The notes under the pieces were generated by a model. The model saw only the letters and a program-made list of their open reading frames with translations. It was not told the DNA's origin and searched no databases. The translations under genes were made by a program, and so were the position numbers. Source: CAVXSP01 sp963764505 (GTDB lineage Bacteria > Acidobacteriota > Vicinamibacteria > Vicinamibacterales > SCN-69-37). Taken from it: a stretch of DNA of 64,000 nucleotides. The stretch is taken from NCBI GenBank assembly GCA_963764505.1, contig CAVXSP010000004.1, forward strand, positions 62,001 to 126,000. Direction: 5' to 3'. The first letter of the stretch is position 1, and each line of letters opens with the position of its first letter. Of this stretch, positions 16,477 to 26,754 are shown one piece after another.

Positions 16477-18687
16477 TCACGAGCCGTCGAGCGCGTGCCG
16501 CACCGTGCGGGCGAGCGTGTCCATCGTGTAGGGCTTCTGCAGGAAGGGCATCTCTCCGGATCGAAGACCGCGCAGCAGTTCGGAGTCGTCCGAGAAGCCG
16601 GAGGTGAACACCACCTTCATCCGGACGTGCGTCGCGCGCACCCGCTCGGCGAGGGCGCGGCCGTCCATCTCGGGTAGCACGACGTCGGTGATCAGGAGGT
16701 CGGGGTTCACGCCGCCTTCGAGCTGCTCCAGCGCGTCCGCCGCGCTCCGGGCCGTCAGCACGGTGTAGCCGTAGCGTTCCAGCGCTCTGGAGGCGACGGC
16801 GCGGATGGTGGCGCTGTCTTCCACGAAGAGAATGGTCTCGCGCCCGGCGAGCGAATCCGCCTTCTCCGTCAACCACGTGACCTCGTGCTCCGCCTGGTCC
16901 GAGGCGGGCAGCGCGACGACGAACGTGGACCCCTCGCCGGGTGCGCTCTCCACCGTGACGTATCCGCCGGCCTGCTGCGCGATCCCGTCAACGGTCGCGA
17001 GGCCCAGTCCGGTGCCCTTCTCCGGTCCCTTCGTCGTGAAGAAGGGATCGAAGATTCGGGATCGGACCTCGGCCGTCATGCCGCATCCGCTGTCGGTCAC
17101 GACGATCGCGTTGAACAGGCCGGATCCGCCGCCGGACGGATCGCGGAGGCCGGCGGAGCTTCCCGTCACGCGGCGCGTTTCGATCGTGAGCAGACCTCCG
17201 GTCGGCATGGCGTCGCGGGCGTTCACGACCAGGTTCATGAGCACCTGTTCCATCTGGCCGGCGTCGGCCACGACGACGCCGAGGTCCGGCGCGAGACGGA
17301 TGTCGAACTGGATGTGCTCGCCGACCATTCGACGGAGCATGTTGTCGAGCCGCAGCACGATGTCGTTCAGGTTGAGCGGCACCAGACGCGGGACGCTCTT
17401 GCGGCTGAAGATCAGCAACTGCCTGGTGAGGGCCTCCGCGCTGCGGCCCGCGCGCGAGATCTCCTCGAGATCGGCGCGGATCGGGCTGTCCGGCTCGAGC
17501 GCGGCCGTCGCCAGATCCGCGTAACCCATGATCGCCGTCAGCAGGTTGTTGAAATCGTGCGCGATGCCGCCGGCCAGGCTGCCCACGGCCTCGAGCTTCT
17601 GCGCCTGACGGAGGCGATCCTCCAGCTGCCGGCGGGCCGTCGTGTCGCGGCCGCTGAGAATCGCAGCGCTCGGCATCTGCCGCGTGTCGAACAGCAGCCT
17701 CCCGACGGTCTCCAGCCAGATGTAGGTCCCGTCTGCATGGCGGATCCGGAACTCCGCGCGCCCGACGCTCCTGCGCTCGACGGTCTCCGCGAGCACGCCG
17801 ATGACGTGCTCCAGGTCTTCCGGGTGCACCAGCGAGAAGGCGGACGTGCCGACGAGATCGCGCGGATCGTGCCCGAGCACGATCCGGAAGCTGGGGCTGG
17901 CGTACACGAACGTGCCGTCGAGGCGCACCTGGCTGACCAGATCCAGCATGTTGTCGGAGATGAGCTGCAGCTGGATCTGGCTCTCGCGGAGCTGCTGCTC
18001 GACCAGCCGGCGCTCGGTCACGTCCTCGCCGGAGCTGAGCGTCCCGACGATGCGATCATTGCCGTCCCTGACGAGCATGTTGCGCCAGAGGATCAGGCGC
18101 TCTTCGCCCGTCCGGGTGAGGACGACGCTCTCGCCCGGTGAGACGTCGCCGGTGTGGAAGACGCGCAGCCGCTCGGTGACCGCGTTCCGGAGTCTCTCGG
18201 GTACGCACGTCTCGATCCAGTTGCGTCCGATCAGGTCCTCGGTCCACCCGAGGAGCGACGAGCCCTTGCGATTGATCATCGTGATGCGCGCCTGCAGGTC
18301 GAGCGCCACGAGCATCACGTCCGCGGTGTCGAGATACTGCTGTGCACGGTCGCGCTCCTGCCGGAGCGCCTGGTCCATCCGGCGGCGCTCCGAGACGTCG
18401 CGCTCGATCGCGAGGAACCCGACCATCCTGTGTGCTTCGTCCCAGATGGGGCTCAGGGCGGCCTCTACGTCGACCAGGCGGCCGGCCTTGGTGCGGTTGA
18501 CGAAGAGCGCCTTGATCGGGTGCCCCTGCACCAGGCGCCCCCAGATCTCCCCGTAGTCCTGTCGTGGGACAGCGCCACCCTTGAGCAGCCTCGGCGTGGC
18601 CCGCCCAACCACCTCGTCGGGCGCGTAGCCGTACAGACGCTGGAACTCGGCGTTCACGAACGTGAACACACCTTCGGGGTCGGTCAT
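16477..18687 (-). CDS. PAS-domain hybrid histidine kinase with receiver
   Basis: A 736-residue cytoplasmic sensor: three PAS/PAC units (about residues 1-115, 120-240 and 245-365), a HisKA domain with the phospho-acceptor in SLAGGIAHDFNNLLTAIMGY (about 380), an HATPase domain (VNARDAMPTGG N-box, DSGCGMTAEV, FDPFFTTKGPEKGTGLGLAT) and a C-terminal receiver (ILFVEDSATIRAVASRALE, DLLITDVVLPEMDGRALAE with the phospho-Asp, FLQKPYTMD). No membrane segments are seen. Signals and partners are unknown. The ATG at 18687 falls inside the first PAS domain: PAS-like residues (LRQAVDASGEVIF) continue in frame upstream to a TGA near 18766, but no ATG, GTG or TTG lies there, so the true start may be a rare codon or the N-terminus is damaged. 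Confidence 0.88.
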   Translation of the reverse strand: MTDPEGVFTFVNAEFQRLYGYAPDEVVGRATPRLLKGGAVPRQDYGEIWGRLVQGHPIKALFVNRTKAGRLVDVEAALSPIWDEAHRMVGFLAIERDVSERRRMDQALRQERDRAQQYLDTADVMLVALDLQARITMINRKGSSLLGWTEDLIGRNWIETCVPERLRNAVTERLRVFHTGDVSPGESVVLTRTGEERLILWRNMLVRDGNDRIVGTLSSGEDVTERRLVEQQLRESQIQLQLISDNMLDLVSQVRLDGTFVYASPSFRIVLGHDPRDLVGTSAFSLVHPEDLEHVIGVLAETVERRSVGRAEFRIRHADGTYIWLETVGRLLFDTRQMPSAAILSGRDTTARRQLEDRLRQAQKLEAVGSLAGGIAHDFNNLLTAIMGYADLATAALEPDSPIRADLEEISRAGRSAEALTRQLLIFSRKSVPRLVPLNLNDIVLRLDNMLRRMVGEHIQFDIRLAPDLGVVVADAGQMEQVLMNLVVNARDAMPTGGLLTIETRRVTGSSAGLRDPSGGGSGLFNAIVVTDSGCGMTAEVRSRIFDPFFTTKGPEKGTGLGLATVDGIAQQAGGYVTVESAPGEGSTFVVALPASDQAEHEVTWLTEKADSLAGRETILFVEDSATIRAVASRALERYGYTVLTARSAADALEQLEGGVNPDLLITDVVLPEMDGRALAERVRATHVRMKVVFTSGFSDDSELLRGLRSGEMPFLQKPYTMDTLARTVRHALDGS

Positions 18688-18920
18688 GAAGATGACCTCG
18701 CCAGAGGCGTCGACCGCCTGACGGAGGCGCGTCAGAATCCGGCGGGGTCTGTCTGGACCTCGGCGTCACGACGGAGGCTCGAGGCGGGAACCGCAAGAAG
18801 AACGCATAGGTGCTGCGTGGGTCGCCCGGCGGAGGTCGGGCGACCGGCGCCAAACCGCGGCGCCCATTCTGTCACGATCACGCCCGCACGATGGCGGTGG
18901 CGGGCGCCAGGTGTCGAGCT

Positions 18921-19442
18921 TCACTCGTGGTCCAGGGTGTGATGGACGAGCTGGTGAATCAGCGCGTTGTCGCCCTCCTGCCTGCAGAATTGCCAGCCGC
19001 TGAGAAATCCGTCGGGCGCCTTGGAGCAGTGCACGGCCTTGGCGACGATGCTGAACGTGAAGCCGCCCTGGACGGTGAACGTGAAATCCTGCGTCATGCC
19101 GGGCGAGAACGGCTTCATGCACATGAGTGCGAACCCGCCGAGACTGAGGTCGCGCAGTTCCGCGTGCAGCCCGGCCCAGCCCTCCACCGTGACGAGGACG
19201 TCCATGCTGCCCGGACGTCGGATGGTCTGACGTTCGTCGAAATCCGGCGCCTGCGGTCGTGCGGTCACGTCTCTCGAGCGGCGTGCAAGAACAGTGCCCC
19301 GGGCTGTCGCCAGAATCCTGCTCGACTCGCTGGCCGCGTGAACGAAGCCGGCGGAGTTCATGGCGGCGTTCCGCGCGCCCACCGACGCGCTCGTCCGGCT
19401 TTCGGGACGACCGGGTCCCGGAACCGGGACGACTACCGCCAC
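18921..19442 (-). CDS. PilZ-domain protein
   Basis: A 173-residue protein whose C-terminal ~110 residues form a PilZ domain, the c-di-GMP receptor fold. Visible are RRPGSMDVLVTVEGWAGLH, the D/N-x-SxxG element DLSLGGFALMC, and GFTFSIVAKAVHC followed by GWQF. The RxxxR element of strong c-di-GMP binders is only partly present (IRRPG), so binding is uncertain. The N-terminal ~60 residues look unstructured. An ATG at 19361 would give a 146-residue protein and avoid the 10-base overlap with the permease that ends at 19433; I cannot decide between them. It may act with the kinase at 16477 or belong to the tail of the upstream permease operon. Confidence 0.72.
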   Translation of the reverse strand: MAVVVPVPGPGRPESRTSASVGARNAAMNSAGFVHAASESSRILATARGTVLARRSRDVTARPQAPDFDERQTIRRPGSMDVLVTVEGWAGLHAELRDLSLGGFALMCMKPFSPGMTQDFTFTVQGGFTFSIVAKAVHCSKAPDGFLSGWQFCRQEGDNALIHQLVHHTLDHE

Positions 19443-21847
19443 TTCAACACGGCGGACGGGTCGAGACGTATCAGGCGCCGCAGCGGCAGGTAGGCGGCGA
19501 GCGCGATGATCGCGGCCAGCAGGGCGACTCCGATGCCGATCGACGGCGAGGCGCGCAACTCCCGGTCGGCCCCCCAGGGGACGAAGCGGGCCACCACCAC
19601 GGCCGCCGTGCCGCCGAGGAGCAGGCCCGTGCCGGCGACCGCGAGCGCGCGCCCGGCCAGGGCGCGCAGGATCGTGGCCGCAGCCGCGCCGAATACGCAG
19701 CGGAGGCGGAACTCGGTCCAGCGGGCGCTGATGGCACTCGAGACCAGCCCGAACAGCCCCAGCGAGGCGAACAGGAGCGACACGGCGGCGAACGCGCTCG
19801 CGACAAGGGCGTACATCAGGTCGGGCGCAACCGCCTCCCGCTGGATGGCCGCCGCAGGGGCGAAGTCGTACAGCGCGACCGGAAGCCCCGCCCGGCTGAT
19901 GGCGCGTCTCAGCTCCGTCGGGTCCAGTCGACCGGTCGTGCGGACGTCCCAGGTCGTCGTCGCGCTCGGACGCCGTTCGTCGAACGGCACGTACACTTCG
20001 GGCGCCGGGGGGCTGTCGGCGCGGCCTTCGCGGATGTCCGAGACGAGGCCGATCACGGTGAGCGGAGCGCGATCGTTGATCGTGAGCAAGCGGCCGAGGA
20101 TGTCCGCGCCGTGGCCGAACTGGTCGGCGAAGCTCTGGTTCACGATCGCGGTCGCGGCGTCCCCCGTCGCCTCTTCGTCGGAGAATTCCCGGCCGCGAAT
20201 CAGGTGCGCGCCGAGCGTGCCGAAGTAGCCGGGGCTGACGGGCTGAACCGGCACGCCCTGGTCGAGCGCCCGTCCGTCGACGGCCATGGTCAGCACGAGC
20301 TCGACGGCCCTGGCGGTCGCGAACGCCTCCACGTTCCGGACACTTCCGATGATGGCGGCGAGGCGTCGGTTGATTGCCGACTGTTCTTCAGGTGCAACCG
20401 ACTGCGACTCGGGCAGACTCGTCTTGAACGTGATCAGACCGGCCGGATTGAACCCGTGCCGTCCGGACCGGAGCGCCGCGAGATTCGCCACGGACAGGGC
20501 AGCCCACACCATGAGGACGACAGCGACGGCTACCTCGAGTGTCGCGAGTACCGTCAGCGAATGCCGGACGACCGAGTATGGACGAACATGCCCGGCGGGT
20601 TTGAACACGAGGAACAGTGCATCGAAACGCGTTCGCAGCGCAGGTGCCAACGTCGCCGCCAGGCCGGCGAGTACCGCTGTGAGCGCGGAGACGAGAAAGG
20701 AGTTCACGTCGAAGCGCACGTCTCGCAGGTGTGGCAGGTCGGCCGGAGAGACCTGCCGAACGACCAGCAGGAGGTCCCACGCCATCAACAGGCCGATGGA
20801 AGCGGCCGCGAGGGAAAGCACGAGCCCCTCCATGACGAAGTGCCGCCGCAGCTGACCGGGCGTCGCGCCGAGCGCAGATCGGATCGCGAAGGAACGCCGC
20901 GTTCGCAGCATGCGATTGGAGGTGAGGCTGACGACGTTGAGCGCCGAGACGATCAGGACGAACAGAGCACCGGCGAGCAACTGAAGGAGCACGACCCGTA
21001 CGTGACGCGTGAGCTCGACTCCCAGTTCGACGACCTGACTCTGCAGCCGGGCACCGGTCGTCGGCGGCTCGGTGGCGATCAAGTCGGCTGTTGCCTGCGC
21101 TGTGCTCTGGTGGGCGTCCAGGATGCCCATCGCCGGCCAGAAGGTGAAGCTGCTCGAGCCGGATCCGGCCTGCTGAAACGGGAGCCAGAATTCCGGGGTC
21201 GCGTCGAGGTCGCCTCGGGAGTTTCTGAAGACTCGGGTCATCAGCGGGAACCGGTCCTGCTCTGGCATGACGCCGACGATTCTGAACTGGGCCGCGCCGA
21301 CGCGCAGCGTCGTGCCCACCGCGGCGGGGTCGCCGTGGAACAGGTCGACCCAGGTGCGCCAGCTGAGCACGAGCGGCTGCTCCGGTGTCGCTTCATCATC
21401 CGCTGGCAGCAGGCCTCGCCCGAGCGCGGCCGCCGGATGGACCGCGGCAAACAGGTCGCCCGACATGCGCACGCCGTTCAGGCGGCTCATGCCCGCGGTG
21501 GCGGCGACGACGATCGTCTGTTGCGCCACCAGTCCGACGTGCGTGAGCGCCCGCGAGCGATCCCGAAGATCGCGAAGCTGCTGTTGGGTGATTCCGGCCC
21601 GGACCGGGCTCCGGCCGGCATCGAGCATCTGCACCAGCGCGACGACTCGCCCGCGTCCGGCCTTCGGATACGGCTCCACGAGCGTGTGGATGACGACGGT
21701 CAGCATCGTGGCCGCGGCGGCGATGCCCGTGGCCAGGCTGACGATTACGGCGGAGGAGAAGCCCGGGCTGGCGCGAAGACTGGAACACGCGGACCTGAGA
21801 TCGAATCTGAGGACGCCCCCGGTGCCCACAGCGACTCCTGGCAGCAC
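19433..21847 (-). CDS. ADOP-type ABC permease (FtsX/MacB-like), 804 aa
   Basis: A duplicated-FtsX permease of the acidobacterial orphan type: a helix near residue 30 (SSAVIVSLATGIAAAATML), a MacB_PCD-like periplasmic domain (~60-260, RIVGVMPEQDRFPL), three helices (~275-405) with the FtsX coupling text RRSFAIRSALGATPGQLRRHF, a central helix (~435-460), a second periplasmic domain (~480-660, SPGYFGTLGAHLIRGREF, LTVIGLVSDIREG) and three final helices ending in LIRLDPSAVLKWR. The short N-terminal cytoplasmic prefix domain found on PadR-linked members is absent. No ATPase is adjacent; the MacB-type ATPase at 44013 could serve it. It follows the modifying-enzyme gene by 93 bases, so it probably exports or signals for the peptide system described in the findings. 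Confidence 0.85.
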   Translation of the reverse strand: MLPGVAVGTGGVLRFDLRSACSSLRASPGFSSAVIVSLATGIAAAATMLTVVIHTLVEPYPKAGRGRVVALVQMLDAGRSPVRAGITQQQLRDLRDRSRALTHVGLVAQQTIVVAATAGMSRLNGVRMSGDLFAAVHPAAALGRGLLPADDEATPEQPLVLSWRTWVDLFHGDPAAVGTTLRVGAAQFRIVGVMPEQDRFPLMTRVFRNSRGDLDATPEFWLPFQQAGSGSSSFTFWPAMGILDAHQSTAQATADLIATEPPTTGARLQSQVVELGVELTRHVRVVLLQLLAGALFVLIVSALNVVSLTSNRMLRTRRSFAIRSALGATPGQLRRHFVMEGLVLSLAAASIGLLMAWDLLLVVRQVSPADLPHLRDVRFDVNSFLVSALTAVLAGLAATLAPALRTRFDALFLVFKPAGHVRPYSVVRHSLTVLATLEVAVAVVLMVWAALSVANLAALRSGRHGFNPAGLITFKTSLPESQSVAPEEQSAINRRLAAIIGSVRNVEAFATARAVELVLTMAVDGRALDQGVPVQPVSPGYFGTLGAHLIRGREFSDEEATGDAATAIVNQSFADQFGHGADILGRLLTINDRAPLTVIGLVSDIREGRADSPPAPEVYVPFDERRPSATTTWDVRTTGRLDPTELRRAISRAGLPVALYDFAPAAAIQREAVAPDLMYALVASAFAAVSLLFASLGLFGLVSSAISARWTEFRLRCVFGAAAATILRALAGRALAVAGTGLLLGGTAAVVVARFVPWGADRELRASPSIGIGVALLAAIIALAAYLPLRRLIRLDPSAVLKWR

Positions 21848-21940
21848 GCGCGCACCGGAACGGCAGCGCCGGTTCCGCTCACGCGCGGCAAAGCAGCGGC
21901 ACGGTACGGGATCGAAGCGGGAATTGCAAGCGGGCGTCGA

Positions 21941-23713
21941 CTACGCGCCGAGCAGGGCGTCCGATCCGAGCTGGCGGGCGCGGGCCCAGAGCGCCGGCCA
22001 GATGTCGAGGAGCTCGCCGAACGCCCGCGTGAACGCCCGCGCCTCCTCGAAGCAGTCGCCGATCGGCCGGCCGGGTTGCCGGAACTCGACCGGACAGTAG
22101 AACCACGGGTCCTGCAAGCTGGCGAGACACGCGCCCCGATAGTGCCGCGCCGCGGCGCGCCAGTATTCCGGGTACAATCCGTCGTCGGCGATCTCCGCGA
22201 GCCGCAGGAGCTGCCGGCTCCGCGCCTCGAGCAGCCACGCGCGCGCCTGATCTCGAAACTCCTCCAGGCGCAGGCAGCCCAGCTCGCGACAGCGTCGGGC
22301 CACCGACGCGAGCCCGGTCGGCACGTCGGGCGCGGGCGAGCCTGCCACGCGGGTCGCGATCATCGGCAGCAGATCGGCCAGGCGCGTCTGCGCGGCCGAG
22401 ACGATCGGTCCGGAGTCCCGGACCGAGGGGCGCGTCGACGCATGGATGACGCCGTGCGCGAGATGGGCGAAGAGCGCGCGTCGATCGACGGCGCCCAGCA
22501 TCATTCCAAAGACGCCGTCTTCGTTGCTGCCACGCCACATGAACGGCGGCGTCACCTCCCGGTTGTCGAGCGCCATGCACCCCGCCATGCACCTGGGCTC
22601 GTGCGTCACGAGCGTCTGCCGCGCGATCCGCTGGATCTCGCGGCTGGACAAGGCGAGCGTGAACGCTGCCTCGTCGGCTGCGAGCGCCGCCTTGAGCGAC
22701 CCCTCCGCGAGCAGCCGGAGATGGGGGCAGTAGGTGCCGGCATCACCGGCGAGCCCGGCCATGCTGACCCGGACGATCGGCGATGGCGGAGAATGGAGCG
22801 CATCGAGCAGGTGAGCGCACGCCTGGGAGAGGTCGGTGTCGCCGTCGATCAGATCCCGGACCGGCCGCCCCAGGACGGCTTCGTGCAGCGCGAGCAGGTT
22901 CCCCGATTCCTGCCCGCAATCAGCGACCGCCTCGTCGCGGCTTGCGAAGAAACGATGCTCGCGCGCCTCGGTGTGTCCGGCGAGCGCCAGACCCGGCCGG
23001 TGCGCGGACGGCCGCCAGGCCGCCCACCGGATGTCGTCATCGGTCATCAGCACGCCGCGGCCTGCGGTCAGGATGAGCAGCAGGTTCCGCTGGCTGCCGA
23101 TGGTTCCTCCACCGAGGGCCAGTTGCAGCAGCTTCGGATCGACGCCTCCGCCCGCGAGACGACCGACGATGGCCTCGCGCTGCCGCGCGCCGACGTAGGC
23201 GGCACGCGGACCGATCGCCTCGACGAGATCCCGGTTGCGCTCCTGATCCGCAACGTGGGTGGACCCGTCGAGCACCCAGCAGCCAATCCTTGCGCCGTGA
23301 TCGTCGATGTGGCGAACGGCATCCGACAGGGCCGTACGGAGGATCTCCGGCCGGCCGGCTGTCGGTATGCCGACCGCCTGTATCGAAGTTCCGCGGGCGC
23401 GCCGGCTCTCGGCCTCAGGGGCACGCTCGAAGGGGCGGAGCAGACCGCACTGACGAAGCGCCTGCACGAGCTGCTCGAGCACCTCGGTCGGCGCCGAGCA
23501 GATCTGCCGGAGACGCTGGAGGTGATCGCGCAGGGTGCGGGCGCCAGTCGAGAGGGCGAGCGCTCGAATCGCGAGCGCATCCGTTTCGACCGGCACGGCG
23601 TCGGCCGCGCACGCGCAGACGAGGAATCGGTTCTCGCCGATCGAGTGGCACGACCATGGCGGGACGTAGTAGAGATCCCGCTCGGCCGCGGCGCAGGTCA
23701 GGCGGTGTTCCAT
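21941..23713 (-). CDS. RRE-like/GT-A glycosyltransferase-like peptide-modifying candidate
   Basis: A 590-residue soluble protein of no family I can name. Residues ~45-105 (DALAIRALALSTGARTLRDH, then EVLEQLVQALRQCGLLRPF) have the pattern of PqqD/RRE winged-helix modules that bind RiPP leader peptides. Residues ~115-235 look like a GT-A glycosyltransferase: IQAVGIPTAGRPEILRTALS, ARIGCWVLDGS, GSQRNLLLILTAGRGVLMTDDDIRW with a DDD metal-type motif. The remainder (~240-590) is largely alpha-helical, with GDAGTYCPHLRLLAEG, EPRCMAGCMALDN, PFMWRGSNEDGVFG and a W-rich C-terminus, and is unassigned. The start overlaps the kinase end by 16 bases, so it is translated with the two-component genes. I infer that it glycosylates or otherwise modifies the cysteine-rich peptide at 26755. 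Confidence 0.6.
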   Translation of the reverse strand: MEHRLTCAAAERDLYYVPPWSCHSIGENRFLVCACAADAVPVETDALAIRALALSTGARTLRDHLQRLRQICSAPTEVLEQLVQALRQCGLLRPFERAPEAESRRARGTSIQAVGIPTAGRPEILRTALSDAVRHIDDHGARIGCWVLDGSTHVADQERNRDLVEAIGPRAAYVGARQREAIVGRLAGGGVDPKLLQLALGGGTIGSQRNLLLILTAGRGVLMTDDDIRWAAWRPSAHRPGLALAGHTEAREHRFFASRDEAVADCGQESGNLLALHEAVLGRPVRDLIDGDTDLSQACAHLLDALHSPPSPIVRVSMAGLAGDAGTYCPHLRLLAEGSLKAALAADEAAFTLALSSREIQRIARQTLVTHEPRCMAGCMALDNREVTPPFMWRGSNEDGVFGMMLGAVDRRALFAHLAHGVIHASTRPSVRDSGPIVSAAQTRLADLLPMIATRVAGSPAPDVPTGLASVARRCRELGCLRLEEFRDQARAWLLEARSRQLLRLAEIADDGLYPEYWRAAARHYRGACLASLQDPWFYCPVEFRQPGRPIGDCFEEARAFTRAFGELLDIWPALWARARQLGSDALLGA

Positions 23714-25098
23714 TGACGACGCGGATCTGGCCGCGGGCCGTCCGGCGGCATGCGGCGGACCGGCAGCCGAAGCGTTGCGCGGCACCCGGCCGGCGGACGA
23801 TTCTCGAGCGTCAGTGTGCCGCCGTGGGCTTCCGCAATCTGCCGGCTCAGCACGAGTCCGATCCCCGAGCCGCCGGACTTCGTCGTGAAGAACGGCACGA
23901 ACAGATTCGAATGGTCCGGCAGGCCCTTCCCCTCGTCGTCGATGCGAATCTCGATCCACTCTCCGGCCGCATGCCAGTGCACATCGATTCCTCCTCCGGT
24001 CTCGAGGGAGGCGTCCACGGCATTCCGGACGAGATTGATCAGCAGGTGCTCGATCTGATCCGGGTCCGCGTGCACGTCGAGATCCCGCGGTCCCGAAATC
24101 GAGACCATCGACCGCGTTTCGAGCGCGGCGACGCGGCTGACGGTCTCGTGCAGCGGCAGCGTCTTGAACCTCGGGCGTGGGAGGCTGGCGAGCTGGGCGT
24201 AGGTGCGAAGGAACCGTCCGAGCGCCCCGGCTCTGGTCTCGATGATCGACAGGCCCCGGCGGATGTCCTCCGGATTGCCGGTGGTCGGCAGCTTGTCCAG
24301 AATCGTCTGCAGCGAATTGGCGAGCGACTTGATCGGCGCGACCGAGTTGTTCACCTCGTGCGACAGGACGCGGACGATGCGCTGCCAGGCGGCGAGCTCC
24401 TCTTCGCGCAGGGCCTGGCTCACGTCGGTCATGACGAGGAGCAGGTGCGGCCGGCCGTGCCGGTAGAACGTCGATCGGTGCAGTTCGTACCGCCGGGAAC
24501 GATCGCCAAAGGCGCGATCCATCACCCGGCGGGGCTCGCCGGCGAGACACTGATCCAATCCCATCTGTGACGCCGGCTGCCCGAGCAGGTCCGCGCGCGG
24601 CGCGCGGAGAAGCTTCTCCGCGGCGCGGTTGAGCAGCACGAGGCGCTTGTCCGGATCGAAGGCGAACACGGCGATCGTCACGTCCTCCATGACCTGAGAC
24701 AGGAGCGCGGCCGACTCGAGGGCTTCGCTGCGCTGGGTGTGCAGCGTGGATCCGAGCTCGTTGATTTCGCGCACGACGGATGCGAGGGGCGCATTGCGCT
24801 GCAGGTTGACCCCCCTCAGGGAATAGTCACCCTCGCGCAGCGCGCTCAGCAGGCTGCTGATCTGCAGCATCGAGCGGCCGAGGGCCTGACGCATGATGGA
24901 CATCGACGCGAGCCAGGAGCCGAAGACGAAGAGCAGGAGCGTCCAGCGCAGCTCGGTGGGCAGCGGCCCCGCCCAGAGGAAATAACCGGACAAGACGAGC
25001 GCCGGCACGATTCCCATGGTCGCAATCGCGATCAGCGTGACCTCCAGGTGTGGCCCGCGAGGGACACGCTGATGTCCTGCGACCGATGTGATGGCCAT
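23698..25098 (-). CDS. NtrY-like sensor histidine kinase
   Basis: A 466-residue membrane sensor kinase. Two helices at the N-terminus (about residues 22-42, LIAIATMGIVPALVLSGYFLW, and 50-68, LRWTLLLFVFGSWLASMSIM) flank almost no periplasmic loop. A HAMP-like linker follows (~75-115), then a PAS domain (~125-225, VMEDVTIAVFAFDPDKRLVLLNRAAEKLL), a HisKA region with the phospho-His in RIVRVLSHEVNNSVAPIKSL, and an HATPase domain (LINLVRNAVDASLETGG, IDDEGKGLP, PFFTTKSGGSGIGLVLSRQI). This is the NtrY-type layout. The response regulator lies 12 bases upstream. With no large sensory domain outside, it probably senses a membrane or cytoplasmic cue. Start ATG 25098 precedes the first helix. Confidence 0.88.
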   Translation of the reverse strand: MAITSVAGHQRVPRGPHLEVTLIAIATMGIVPALVLSGYFLWAGPLPTELRWTLLLFVFGSWLASMSIMRQALGRSMLQISSLLSALREGDYSLRGVNLQRNAPLASVVREINELGSTLHTQRSEALESAALLSQVMEDVTIAVFAFDPDKRLVLLNRAAEKLLRAPRADLLGQPASQMGLDQCLAGEPRRVMDRAFGDRSRRYELHRSTFYRHGRPHLLLVMTDVSQALREEELAAWQRIVRVLSHEVNNSVAPIKSLANSLQTILDKLPTTGNPEDIRRGLSIIETRAGALGRFLRTYAQLASLPRPRFKTLPLHETVSRVAALETRSMVSISGPRDLDVHADPDQIEHLLINLVRNAVDASLETGGGIDVHWHAAGEWIEIRIDDEGKGLPDHSNLFVPFFTTKSGGSGIGLVLSRQIAEAHGGTLTLENRPPAGCRATLRLPVRRMPPDGPRPDPRRQWNTA

Positions 25099-25109
25099 CG
25101 CGTGCCTCC

Positions 25110-26471
<1,362 letters not shown>

Positions 26472-26506
26472 TGCGACTCTCGTTTCCCTCCGAACCGGAG
26501 CAAGGA

Positions 26507-26522
26507 AGAAAGAACTGTGCCA
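26507..26522 (-). promoter_or_regulatory. Sigma-54-like promoter of the two-component operon (weak -12)
   Basis: On the minus strand TGGCAC, five bases, then TTTCT gives a perfect -24 box and correct spacing but a T in place of the first base of the -12 GC pair. It lies about 35 bases upstream of the regulator start at 26471. Autoregulation is inferred. Confidence 0.4.
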
Positions 26523-26663
26523 GCGCCGCGCCGCTGATTCTAGTCAACGCGGCTCGTTTCGTCATCCCGGCCGCGGCACGCGCGCATCCCGGATCCGGGA
26601 CGGCCGTCTCCTGCGGCGCACGACGGGATGCGCCGCGCGGCGGTCTCGTTCCGCGCCGCCCCG

Positions 26664-26679
26664 TGGTTCACATCTTGCA
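26664..26679 (+). promoter_or_regulatory. Sigma-54 (-24/-12) promoter of the peptide gene
   Basis: TGGTTC, five bases (ACATC), then TTGCA puts GG and GC in the invariant 10-base spacing of sigma-54 promoters (consensus TGGCAC-N5-TTGCW). The expected start of transcription near 26690 leaves a 5' leader of about 65 bases containing GGAGGAG ahead of the ATG at 26755. The divergent NtrC-type regulator gene makes this functionally credible. Confidence 0.65.
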
Positions 26680-26754
26680 GCCATGGGCGGCCGATTCAAC
26701 GCTCGACGAAATCCCTGCGCAACAGAAGGTTTCTTGCCTTCGGAGGAGACGGCC

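Noticed and set aside
14160..16531. Continuation of the first treY frame to 16531
   Set aside because: After ~14160 it loses all TreY motifs and becomes Arg/Gly-rich; the true sequence continues in the next frame to 16469.
19259..23716. A very long open frame (1485 codons) on the plus strand
   Set aside because: It is antisense to the permease at 19433 and the enzyme at 21941, is Arg/Asp/Gly-rich without motifs, and arises from high-GC codon bias. The minus-strand genes show clear family signatures.
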